7,270 bases of DNA. Source: Streptomyces sp. NRRL WC-3549. Lineage in GTDB: Bacteria > Actinomycetota > Actinomycetes > Streptomycetales > Streptomycetaceae. The notes beneath the pieces were generated by a model that worked only from the letters and a program-made list of their open reading frames with translations, was not told the DNA's origin and searched no databases. Of the stretch, positions 1 through 7,270 are shown piece by piece. The translations under genes and the position numbers were made by a program. Location of the stretch: contig NZ_KL585429.1 in assembly GCF_000721935.1 (NCBI RefSeq), forward strand, positions 19,952 through 27,221, written 5' to 3'. Numbering within the stretch: position 1 is the stretch's first letter; each line of letters opens with the position of its first letter.

Positions 1-53
1 CGCACATCGCGGTCGGTACCGTCTCCGGCCCGACGGCGGTCACGCGGTACTGA
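1..53 (+). CDS. C-terminal fragment of an unidentified plus-strand gene
   Basis: The frame starting at base 3 reads sixteen codons, ending in ...TAVTRY, and then TGA at 51-53. Fifteen of the sixteen codons end in G or C, while the other two plus-strand frames show no such bias, which is the usual coding signature in high-GC actinobacteria. The stop lies 7 bases from the argR stop, so the two genes converge. The residues are short alternating hydrophobic stretches, compatible with a C-terminal beta strand, but too few to name a family. The 5' part lies outside the window. Confidence 0.45.
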   Translation, partial: HIAVGTVSGPTAVTRY

Positions 54-60
54 CGTCTCG

Positions 61-597
61 TCAGCGGTCGTTCTGGGCGAGGCGCAGCAGGTGGTCGGCG
101 AGCGCCTGGCCGCCGCTGGGGTCACGGCTGATCAGCATCAGCGTGTCGTCCCCGGCGATCGTGCCGAGGATCTCCCGCAGCTCGGCCTGGTCGATGGCCG
201 AGGCCAGGAACTGGGCGGCCCCCGGCGGGGTACGCAGCACCACCAGGTTGGCCGACGCCTCCGCGGAGATGAGCAGCTCGGAGGAGAGCCGGCGCATCCG
301 CTCCTCCTTCGCGGACTCGCCGAGCGGCGCCTGCGGGGTGCGGAAGCCGCCCTCGCTCGGTACCGCGTAGATCAGCTCGCCACCGGTGTTGCGGATCTTC
401 ACCGCGCCGAGCTCGTCGAGGTCGCGGGAGAGCGTCGCCTGGGTGACGCTCAGCCCGTCGTCGGCCAGCAGCCGGGCCAGCTGGCTCTGCGAGCGCACCG
501 GCTGGCGGTTCAGGATGTCCACGATCCTGCGGTGGCGTGCCGTGCGGGTCTGCGGCACCGACGGCCCCCCGTGCTCGGTGTCCTGCGCCTCGGTCAT
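61..597 (-). CDS. argR: Arginine repressor ArgR (AhrC-type)
   Basis: Encodes 178 residues of the ArgR/AhrC family, the hexameric transcription factor that uses L-arginine as corepressor and binds ARG boxes. The N-terminal winged helix-turn-helix spans about residues 18-80, with the recognition-helix signature [10 protein letters not shown] at 55-64 containing the conserved Ser57-Arg58. After a linker, the C-terminal oligomerisation and arginine-binding domain (about 100-178) carries GTIAGDDT at 145-152, whose Asp pair contacts arginine in the family. The ATG at 597 is chosen because GAGG lies 8 bases upstream, overlapping the argD stop codon, and because a start at 690 would add 31 residues of non-family sequence inside argD. 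The gene is last in the operon, 10 bases after argD, so it should be repressed by its own product. No internal promoter was recognised. Confidence 0.96.
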   Translation of the reverse strand: MTEAQDTEHGGPSVPQTRTARHRRIVDILNRQPVRSQSQLARLLADDGLSVTQATLSRDLDELGAVKIRNTGGELIYAVPSEGGFRTPQAPLGESAKEERMRRLSSELLISAEASANLVVLRTPPGAAQFLASAIDQAELREILGTIAGDDTLMLISRDPSGGQALADHLLRLAQNDR

Positions 598-607
598 CGT
601 CGTCGCC

Positions 608-1804
608 TCATTCTCCGGATCGTCCGTCCCCGTATGCCGCGTCGAGGGCTCCCGGCAGGATCCGCAGGAACGCGTCCACCTCGGCGTCACCGATGATCAG
701 CGGCGGCATGAGCCGTACGACGTCGGGGGCGGGCGCGTTCACCAGGAGACCGGCCCCCTGGGCCGCCTGCTGCACCTGGGGTGCGAGGGGTCCGGTGAGC
801 ACGATACCCAGCAGAAGTCCGGAGCCGCGCACATGGGAGACCAGCGGGTGTCCCAGTGCCTCGACGCCGTTCCTGATCTTCTCACCGAGACGCTTGACCC
901 CGTCGAGGAGGCCGTCGGCGGCCAGCGTGTCCAGGACGGCCAGGCCGGCGGCGCAGGCGACCGGGTTGCCGCCGAACGTCGTACCGTGCTGGCCCGGCTT
1001 CAGCAGGTCGGCCGCGGGGCCGAACGCCACGGTCGCCCCGATGGGCAGCCCGCCGCCGAGTCCCTTGGCGAGGGTGACGAGGTCGGGTTCGACGCCCTGG
1101 TGCGCCTGGTGCTCGAACCAGTGGCCGCACCGGCCGATGCCGGTCTGCACCTCGTCCAGGACGAGCAGGGTGCCGGTGGCCCGGGTGATCTCCCTGGCCG
1201 CCTCCAGGTATCCGGGGGGCGGGACGACGACGCCGTTCTCGCCCTGCACGGGCTCGACGACCAGCAGCGCGGTGTCGGTGGTGACCGCGGCCCGGAGCGC
1301 CTCGACGTCGCCGTACGGGACGTGCGTGACGTCACCGGGGAGCGGCTGGAACGCGTCGCGCTTGCCGGGCTGGCCGGTGAGCGCGAGGGCGCCCATGGTC
1401 CGGCCGTGGAAACCCCCCTCGGTGGCGACCGTGTGGGTGCGGCCGGTGAGCCGGCCGATCTTGAAGGCGGCCTCGTTGGCCTCGGCGCCCGAGTTGCAGA
1501 AGAAGACCTTGCCCGGGCGGCCGAAGAGTTCCAGGAGCCGCTCGGCGAGGGCGACGGGCGGTTCGGCGACGAAGAGGTTGGAGACGTGGCCGAGGGAGGC
1601 GACCTGGGTGGTGACGGCCTCGACGACCGCCGGGTGACCGTGGCCCAGGGCGTTGACCGCGATGCCCGCGACGAAGTCGAGGTACTCGGTGCCGTCGGCG
1701 TCCCACACCTTCGCGCCCGCGCCGCGGACCAGGGGCAGCTGCGGGGTGCCGTAGTTGTCCATCAGCGCGCCCTGCCACCGCTGCGTGTACGCCGCGTTGC
1801 TCAT
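608..1804 (-). CDS. argD: Acetylornithine aminotransferase ArgD
   Basis: Encodes 398 residues, typical for this class-III PLP-dependent aminotransferase. It interconverts N-acetylglutamate 5-semialdehyde plus glutamate with N2-acetylornithine plus 2-oxoglutarate in the cytoplasm. Visible landmarks are the phosphate-binding [10 protein letters not shown] (104-113), the cofactor-stacking Phe132-His133 in [11 protein letters not shown], the ring-nitrogen Asp218 in [12 protein letters not shown], and the Schiff-base Lys247 in [14 protein letters not shown]. The second-subunit Thr-Thr pair is in HGTTFGGNP (274-281). The ATG at 1804 overlaps the argB stop by 4 bases (ATGA) and has AGGGGGAG two bases upstream, arguing for translational coupling. 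A longer frame from 1960 would only add argB-overlapping sequence. Homologues can also act in the lysine/diaminopimelate path as succinyl-DAP aminotransferase; that is family knowledge, not visible here. Confidence 0.96.
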   Translation of the reverse strand: MSNAAYTQRWQGALMDNYGTPQLPLVRGAGAKVWDADGTEYLDFVAGIAVNALGHGHPAVVEAVTTQVASLGHVSNLFVAEPPVALAERLLELFGRPGKVFFCNSGAEANEAAFKIGRLTGRTHTVATEGGFHGRTMGALALTGQPGKRDAFQPLPGDVTHVPYGDVEALRAAVTTDTALLVVEPVQGENGVVVPPPGYLEAAREITRATGTLLVLDEVQTGIGRCGHWFEHQAHQGVEPDLVTLAKGLGGGLPIGATVAFGPAADLLKPGQHGTTFGGNPVACAAGLAVLDTLAADGLLDGVKRLGEKIRNGVEALGHPLVSHVRGSGLLLGIVLTGPLAPQVQQAAQGAGLLVNAPAPDVVRLMPPLIIGDAEVDAFLRILPGALDAAYGDGRSGE

Positions 1805-2724
1805 GACTCCCCCTGCGTTTCCCGCGGTTCCTGTGGTTGGTCGGGCACGACCATGGTGCCGATGCCCTCGTCGGTGAAGATCTCCAGCAGGATCGAGTGC
1901 TGGACGCGTCCGTCGATGACGCGGGCGGTCTGGACACCGTTGCGTACGGCGTGCAGGCACCCCTCCATCTTCGGGACCATGCCGCTGGAGAGGTCGGGCA
2001 GCAGCTTCTCCAGCTCGGTGGCGGTGAGGCGGCTGATCACGTCGTCGCTGTTCGGCCAGTCCTCGTAGAGGCCCTCGACGTCGGTGAGCACCATCAGGGT
2101 CTCGGCGTCCAGCGCGGCGGCGAGTGCGGCTGCCGCGGTGTCGGCGTTGACGTTGTAGACGTGGTTGTCCTCGGCGGAACGGGCGATGGAGGAGACGACC
2201 GGGATCCGGCCGTCGTCCAGCAGCGCCTGGATGGCCCCGGTGTCGATGGCGGTGATCTCGCCGACCCGGCCGATGTCGACGGGCTCGCCGTCGATCAGGG
2301 GCCGGTGCTGGACGGCGGTGATCGTGTGGGCGTCCTCGCCGGTCATCCCGACGGCGAGCGGCCCGTGCTCGTTGAGCAGGCCGACGAGTTCACGCTGGAC
2401 GTGCCCGGCGAGCACCATGCGGACGACGTCCATCGCCTCGGGCGTGGTGACGCGCAGTCCGGCCTTGAACTCGCTGACGAGGCCCTGCTTGTCGAGCTGG
2501 GCGCTGATCTGCGGGCCACCGCCGTGCACGACGACCGGCTTGAGACCGGCGTGCCGCAGGAAGACGACGTCCTGGGCGAAGGCGGCCTTCAGCTCGTCGT
2601 CGATCATGGCGTTGCCGCCGAACTTGATGACGACGGTCCTGCCGTTGTGCCTGGTCAGCCAGGGCAGTGCCTCGATGAGGGTCTGTGCCTTGGGCAGCGC
2701 GGTGTGCTTCCTCGCGGCGCTCAC
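1801..2724 (-). CDS. argB: Acetylglutamate kinase ArgB (arginine-sensitive type)
   Basis: Encodes 307 residues of the amino-acid-kinase fold. It phosphorylates N-acetylglutamate with ATP to give N-acetylglutamyl-5-phosphate, usually the controlled step in organisms that recycle acetyl groups. Motifs in order are VIKFGGNAM (32-40, phosphate binding), VVHGGGPQI (65-73), NVNADTAA (191-198), LTDVEGLY (213-220) and SSGMVPKM (246-253). The N-terminal helical extension before residue 30 and the C-terminal stretch [13 protein letters not shown] (279-291) match the signature of hexameric, arginine-inhibited enzymes, so feedback inhibition is inferred. The start is GTG at 2724, overlapping the argJ stop by 4 bases (GTGA). 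No good Shine-Dalgarno sequence is seen before it, so translation probably depends on coupling to argJ. Confidence 0.96.
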   Translation of the reverse strand: MSAARKHTALPKAQTLIEALPWLTRHNGRTVVIKFGGNAMIDDELKAAFAQDVVFLRHAGLKPVVVHGGGPQISAQLDKQGLVSEFKAGLRVTTPEAMDVVRMVLAGHVQRELVGLLNEHGPLAVGMTGEDAHTITAVQHRPLIDGEPVDIGRVGEITAIDTGAIQALLDDGRIPVVSSIARSAEDNHVYNVNADTAAAALAAALDAETLMVLTDVEGLYEDWPNSDDVISRLTATELEKLLPDLSSGMVPKMEGCLHAVRNGVQTARVIDGRVQHSILLEIFTDEGIGTMVVPDQPQEPRETQGES

Positions 2725-3871
2725 GAGCTGTACGCGCTGTTCTCGTGGACGTACTCGGCGGTCAGGTCGTTGGCCCAGATGACGGCACTGTCACTGCCGG
2801 CGGCGAGGTCCGCGGTGATCCGGACCTCCCGGTAGCGCATGTCGACCAGCTCGCGGTCCTCGCCGACGCTGCCGTCCTTGCAGACCCAGACGTCGTTGAT
2901 GGCGACGTTCAGCCGGTCCGGCTCGAAGGCGGCCTTCGTGGTGCCGATGGCGGAGAGGACGCGGCCCCAGTTCGGGTCCTCCCCGTGGATGGCGCACTTG
3001 AGGAGGTTGTTCCGGGCGATGCTCCGGCCGACCTCGACGGCGTCGTCCTCGCTCGCCGCGTTGATCACCTCGATGCGGATGTCCTTGGAGGCGCCCTCGG
3101 CGTCACCGATCAGCTGCCGGGCGAGGTCGGCGCAGACGCTCTGCACGGCCTGCTCCAGCTCGGCCTGCGCGGGGGTGATCCCGGATGCCCCGGAGGCGAG
3201 GAGCAGCACCGTGTCGTTGGTGGACATGCAGCCGTCGGAGTCGACCCGGTCGAAGGTGGTGCGGGTGGCGGCGCGCAGCGCGCCGTCCAGCGCGGGGGCG
3301 TCGGCGTCGGCGTCGGTGGTGAGGACGACGAGCATGGTGGCGAGGCCGGGGGCGAGCATGCCCGCGCCCTTCGCCATGCCGCCGACGGTCCAGCCGTCGC
3401 CGCCCGCGACGGCCGTCTTGTGCACGGTGTCGGTGGTCTTGATGGCGAGGGCGGCCTTCTCACCGCCGTGTTCGCTGAGCGCTGCCGCCGCCTGCTCGAT
3501 GCCCGGCAGCAGCTTGTCCATCGGGAGCCGCAGACCGATGAGCCCGGTCGAGGCGACCGCGATCTCGCCGGCGCTGTGACCGGGGAGCACCTCGGCCGCC
3601 TTCTCGGCGGTGGCGTGGGTGTCCTGGAAACCGAGGGGGCCCGTACAGGCGTTGGCACCACCGGAGTTGAGGACGACGGCGCTCACCTCGCCGCCCTTGA
3701 GCACCTGCTCCGACCAGAGGACGGGGGCGGCCTTGACGCGGTTGGAGGTGAAGACGCCCGCCGCGGCCCTTCGGGGCCCGTGGTTGACCACGAGGGCCAG
3801 GTCGGGGTTCCCGTTCTCCTTGATCCCGGCGGCGATGCCCGCCGCCGTGAATCCCTTGGCTGCCGTGACGC

Positions 3872-3875
<4 letters not shown>
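2721..3875 (-). CDS. argJ: Glutamate N-acetyltransferase / amino-acid acetyltransferase ArgJ
   Basis: Encodes 384 residues of the ornithine acetyltransferase family (Ntn-hydrolase-like). ArgJ moves the acetyl group from N-acetylornithine to glutamate, giving ornithine and regenerating N-acetylglutamate; some members also use acetyl-CoA. The oxyanion-hole Thr110-Gly111 (ASTGLIG) and the self-cleavage site in [14 protein letters not shown] are visible. The latter places the break between Ala179 and the nucleophile Thr180, giving alpha and beta chains of similar size. [11 protein letters not shown] (212-222), GEDPNWGR (298-305) and the C-terminal ENSAYSS complete the family landmarks. GTG at 3875 is preferred over an in-frame GTG at 3911 because GAGGAG sits 5 bases upstream and the protein then begins at the usual family position. 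Whether it is mono- or bifunctional cannot be read from sequence. It is the only gene of the operon separated from its upstream neighbour by a real gap. Confidence 0.95.
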
Positions 3876-5274
<1,399 letters not shown>

Positions 5275-5341
5275 TCACATGGCGGGCGAAGCTCCGGCGT
5301 TGTCCCCGTGGACCGGGACGGTGATCGAGATCCTCGACAAC

Positions 5342-5360
5342 CCGGGCCTGCCGTGCCCGG
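5342..5360 (-). terminator. Weak hairpin just after the caspase stop
   Basis: A 6-bp repeat (ccgggc / gcccgg) with a 7-base loop begins 10 bases after the stop codon at 5370-5372. It is well placed for 3'-end formation, but the stem is short and has no T-run. Confidence 0.3.
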
Positions 5361-5369
5361 TGGGCGAGG

Positions 5370-6683
5370 TCAGTCGACCGGCAGCAGCACCGCCTTCCTG
5401 GGGACCTTGACGTCGCGCCAGGTGAGGCGGACCGCCCCCTTGTCGATCTCGAAATCCAACTCCACCCACGGCCAGCAATTCGCGTTCCTCTCCTTCAACG
5501 TCTCCTTGATGACACCTCTGGTTCCCTCGATGCTGATGAGCTTGAGATCGCCTTCGCATTCGAGATCGGGCCAATCGATGGTCCCGATGGTCTCCCCGGG
5601 CTTCCCGGGGCGGAAGACGACGATGGCCAGGTCCTTCTGCTTCTCGCCGGCAGTACCCCGGTAGACCCCGTCCAGCGCGAAGGGTTGCGCGCGTGTGCCG
5701 TGGGTCCAGGGGCCCGACCGGACGAGGAAGCCTGCCGCGAGGACGAGCACGACGGCGGCGGCCGCGTAACCCAGGCGCTTGGCAGTGGCGCGCCGCGTCG
5801 GGCGGGACGGATCGCCGGGAGACGCGGCGCCGCGGGTGGACGCGCTGCCGCCGCGCGCGGAACGGAGCCCGTCGGGGTCCGTGCCCGGTACGGGGTCGGG
5901 ACCGGGGTCGACGTCGTAGTCGGGGTCCGCCCCGTCGGGTGGCTCGCTCTTCCGCGGTGCGGGGAGCGGGCGGCGGGCGAGGAGCACGTCGCCCTCCCCC
6001 GCGAACCTCAGCTGCGGGGCGATGACGGCGTCCGCGGTCATCCAGTGGTGCACCTGCCGATAGACGTCGACGACGGTCAGGTGCCCGTCGGCCTTGCCGG
6101 GCTGGGCGGTGCGCAGGGCGCGCACGAGCTGGCCGGTGAACGGGCTGGGGCGGCCGGGGCGGTCGGCGGCCCTGGCGAGCTGGGTGGACCTGCTGCTGGT
6201 GAGGACGTAACGCCCCCGCCCCGCGACCGGCACCGAAGCGGTGGCCCCCTTGAACGCACCGCTGTAGCAGCAGTCCAGGATGACGACCGTGCTGGACGCC
6301 GGCGAACCGTCGATGATGTTGTTGATCTCGATGGCGCTCAGAGCGGTGGCCCGCAGGCCGGTGGTACGGGTGTCCTGGGCGCACAGGTAGAGGGTGCCGC
6401 GTTCGTCGAGCTGGCCGTGGCCGCTGTAGTACAGCAGCAACACGTCCCCGCGTTCGGCGGTGCCGAAGAGCGCGTCGATCTTTTCCCGGAGGTCCTGGAT
6501 CCCGTGGTCGGCCAGCGTTTCGACGTCGGCGGAGGCGAACAGCCCCGACTCCGGGTCCGTCAGCGCCTTCCTCAGCTGCGTGATGTCGTCCAGGGGGCCG
6601 TCGAGGGCGGGGAGGGCGTGCGGGTCGCGGGGGAAGACGGCGTTGCCGATCAGCAGACCCCGGTAGCGCCGGCTCTCCGCCAT
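5370..6683 (-). CDS. Membrane-anchored caspase-like protease, EACC1-associated
   Basis: Encodes 437 residues. The N-terminal caspase-like (peptidase C14) domain covers about residues 6-237. The first strand is YRGLLIGN (7-14), the catalytic His89 is in LLYYSGHGQ, and the catalytic Cys is in VVILDCCYSGAF, most likely Cys139 (DxCxSG layout) with Cys138 beside it. An acidic, Pro-rich linker (about 238-300) leads to an Arg/Lys cluster (297-303) and one transmembrane helix (304-321). Positive charges before the helix predict the protease inside and the C-terminal domain (about 332-437) outside. That domain looks beta-rich and has only Cys376 (LECEGDL) and Cys403 (NANCWPW), a plausible disulfide. 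It resembles domains on some actinobacterial membrane kinases; this is recognition of style, not a search result. ATG at 6683 shares its A with the upstream stop (TGATG) and has GGGGGAGAG upstream, so the two genes are coupled. The substrate is unknown. A role in defence or regulated cell death is inferred from the EACC1 association. Confidence 0.88.
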   Translation of the reverse strand: MAESRRYRGLLIGNAVFPRDPHALPALDGPLDDITQLRKALTDPESGLFASADVETLADHGIQDLREKIDALFGTAERGDVLLLYYSGHGQLDERGTLYLCAQDTRTTGLRATALSAIEINNIIDGSPASSTVVILDCCYSGAFKGATASVPVAGRGRYVLTSSRSTQLARAADRPGRPSPFTGQLVRALRTAQPGKADGHLTVVDVYRQVHHWMTADAVIAPQLRFAGEGDVLLARRPLPAPRKSEPPDGADPDYDVDPGPDPVPGTDPDGLRSARGGSASTRGAASPGDPSRPTRRATAKRLGYAAAAVVLVLAAGFLVRSGPWTHGTRAQPFALDGVYRGTAGEKQKDLAIVVFRPGKPGETIGTIDWPDLECEGDLKLISIEGTRGVIKETLKERNANCWPWVELDFEIDKGAVRLTWRDVKVPRKAVLLPVD

Positions 6684-7066
6684 CAGCTCTCCCCCGGCCG
6701 GCCCCCGAGGGACTCGGTGAGCGCCTGGAAGGACGCCTGGTCGATGTTGTCGCCGGTGACGTGGAGCCGCCGCTCGGCTCCTGTGTCATCGGTCCAGGTC
6801 ACCGTCAGCGTCCGGGTCTTGTCCCGGGCCAGCCAGGCCCTGAAACACGCCACCGCGGCGGTCAGCGCGCCGGACGATCCCACCGCGAGCAGTGTCGCCT
6901 CGACAGCGCCCTTCTCGCCCGGCTCCGGCGCACCGCGCCGAACGACCGCCCCCACCTCTTCGCGCAGCGCCGCGTGCAGGGCCGCGACCTGGTCGTGCCA
7001 CGGCTGTCCCTCCGGGTCGAACCGGCGGCTGCCCGGGAGTACCGTCACTTCTGGTCCTGCGGTCAT
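6683..7066 (-). CDS. EACC1-like effector-associated constant component
   Basis: Encodes 127 residues that I recognise as the EACC1 type, a small protein found beside caspase, trypsin-like or other effectors in NTP-dependent conflict systems described by comparative genomics in actinobacteria. Seen here are an N-terminal helical part (about 22-36), the loop EPGEKG (48-53), a long hydrophobic helix with AALTAAV-like composition ending in FRAWLARDK (about 54-83), two predicted strands (TLTVTW, RRLHVTG) and a short C-terminal helix. There is no signal peptide or obvious catalytic site, so it is probably a cytoplasmic scaffold or regulator. ATG at 7066 has GAGGGGGAGG directly upstream. The frame stays open to the window edge, but upstream codons include several rare ones for such genomes (TGT, AGA, TTG, GTT), so it is not coding there. 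Its molecular role is not established. Confidence 0.78.
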   Translation of the reverse strand: MTAGPEVTVLPGSRRFDPEGQPWHDQVAALHAALREEVGAVVRRGAPEPGEKGAVEATLLAVGSSGALTAAVACFRAWLARDKTRTLTVTWTDDTGAERRLHVTGDNIDQASFQALTESLGGRPGES

Positions 7067-7084
7067 GACCTCCCCCTCGTCTGC

Positions 7085-7097
7085 GCCCACGGTGGGC
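7085..7097. promoter_or_regulatory. Inverted repeat in the EACC1 leader
   Basis: Near-perfect dyad gcccac-g-gtgggc centred on 7091, about 20 bases upstream of the EACC1 start. The motif cgcccacgg recurs in direct orientation at 7120-7128, 36 bases away. It could be an operator or a leader hairpin. I could not identify a convincing -10/-35 pair in 7067-7183. Confidence 0.35.
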
Positions 7098-7183
7098 AGC
7101 ACTCTGCTCAAGCAACTGTCGCCCACGGGAACGGGGCACGGGGCGAAACAGCCACACCTGGCGGGTTCACAGCGCCGACGCAT

Positions 7184-7270
7184 CGGGACGGGCGGGACGG
7201 CCGGGAGGGGCGGGACGGCCGGGGCGGCCGGGGCGGCCGGGGCGGCCAGGGCGGCCAGGGCGGCCAGGGC
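7184..7270. repeat. 9-bp GC-rich tandem repeat, cut by the window edge
   Basis: Six exact-length units of CGGCC(G/A)GGG run from 7216 to 7269: three with G at the variable base, then three with A. Before them (7184-7215) lies a degenerate part with the same period and gggacgg at 7185, 7194 and 7212. The array continues to the last base, so its full length is unknown. Nine bases are three codons, so it may encode a repetitive tail: one minus-strand frame reads Pro-Gly-Arg triplets and stops with TGA at 7167-7169. Confidence 0.85.

Noticed and set aside
608..690. Longer ArgR starting at 690
   Set aside because: It would overlap the argD C-terminus by 83 bases, adds residues unlike the family, and the ATG at 597 has a well-spaced GAGG.
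386..2068. Long plus-strand open frame (560 codons) opposite argR, argD and argB
   Set aside because: It lies antisense to three genes with clear family motifs. The predicted protein is low-complexity and shows no domain; such long antisense frames are usual at this G+C.
5275..6789. 504-codon minus-strand frame overlapping the caspase gene
   Set aside because: An out-of-frame shadow whose product is almost entirely Arg/Pro/Gly/Ala, while the other frame has an intact caspase fold, a membrane helix and a coupled start.
7067..7270. N-terminal extension of the EACC1 frame through the tandem repeat to the window edge
   Set aside because: The frame is open, but codons between 7067 and 7183 include many rare ones, the residues do not fit the family, and a strong ribosome binding site precedes the ATG at 7066.
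7184..7270. CRISPR array
   Set aside because: The repeat unit is 9 bases with no spacers, so it is a simple tandem repeat.

Overview
The window has high G+C (about 70% by eye), strong G/C preference at third codon positions, GTG starts and 4-base gene overlaps. Together with the gene content this points to an actinobacterium, most likely Streptomyces or a close relative. Every complete gene is read from the minus strand, so transcription runs from the right end to the left end.

Right part (about 7270 to 5370): a G+C-rich 9-bp tandem repeat at the window edge is followed by a short leader and then a two-gene unit whose stop and start codons share one base. The first gene encodes a 127-residue protein of the EACC1 type (effector-associated constant component 1). 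The second encodes a 437-residue caspase-like (C14) protein with a His/Cys dyad, an acidic Pro-rich linker, one transmembrane helix and a C-terminal domain with two cysteines that is predicted to lie outside the cell. This resembles the actinobacterial EACC1-linked conflict or cell-death modules described by comparative genomics, whose biochemistry is largely unexplored. It is the most interesting part of the window.

Middle (5369 to 5014): a 356-base non-coding stretch. It holds a weak hairpin just after the caspase stop, a very strong GC hairpin (5114-5138), and the argC promoter, which is overlaid by degenerate ARG-box-like operator sequence.

Left part (5013 to 61): the arginine operon argC-argJ-argB-argD-argR. 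It encodes the path from N-acetylglutamate to ornithine (ArgB, ArgC, ArgD, ArgJ in reaction order), with acetyl recycling by ArgJ, plus the arginine-responsive repressor ArgR. argJ/argB and argB/argD overlap by 4 bases and argD/argR are 10 bases apart. The only real gap is between argC and argJ (109 bases). It contains two tandem hairpins and also an open 38-codon frame that overlaps both flanking genes by GTGA. ArgR with bound arginine would repress the argC promoter and therefore its own gene. argF, argG and argH are not in the window.

Far left (1 to 53): the apparent C-terminal end of a plus-strand gene of unknown function, converging on argR with a 7-base gap.
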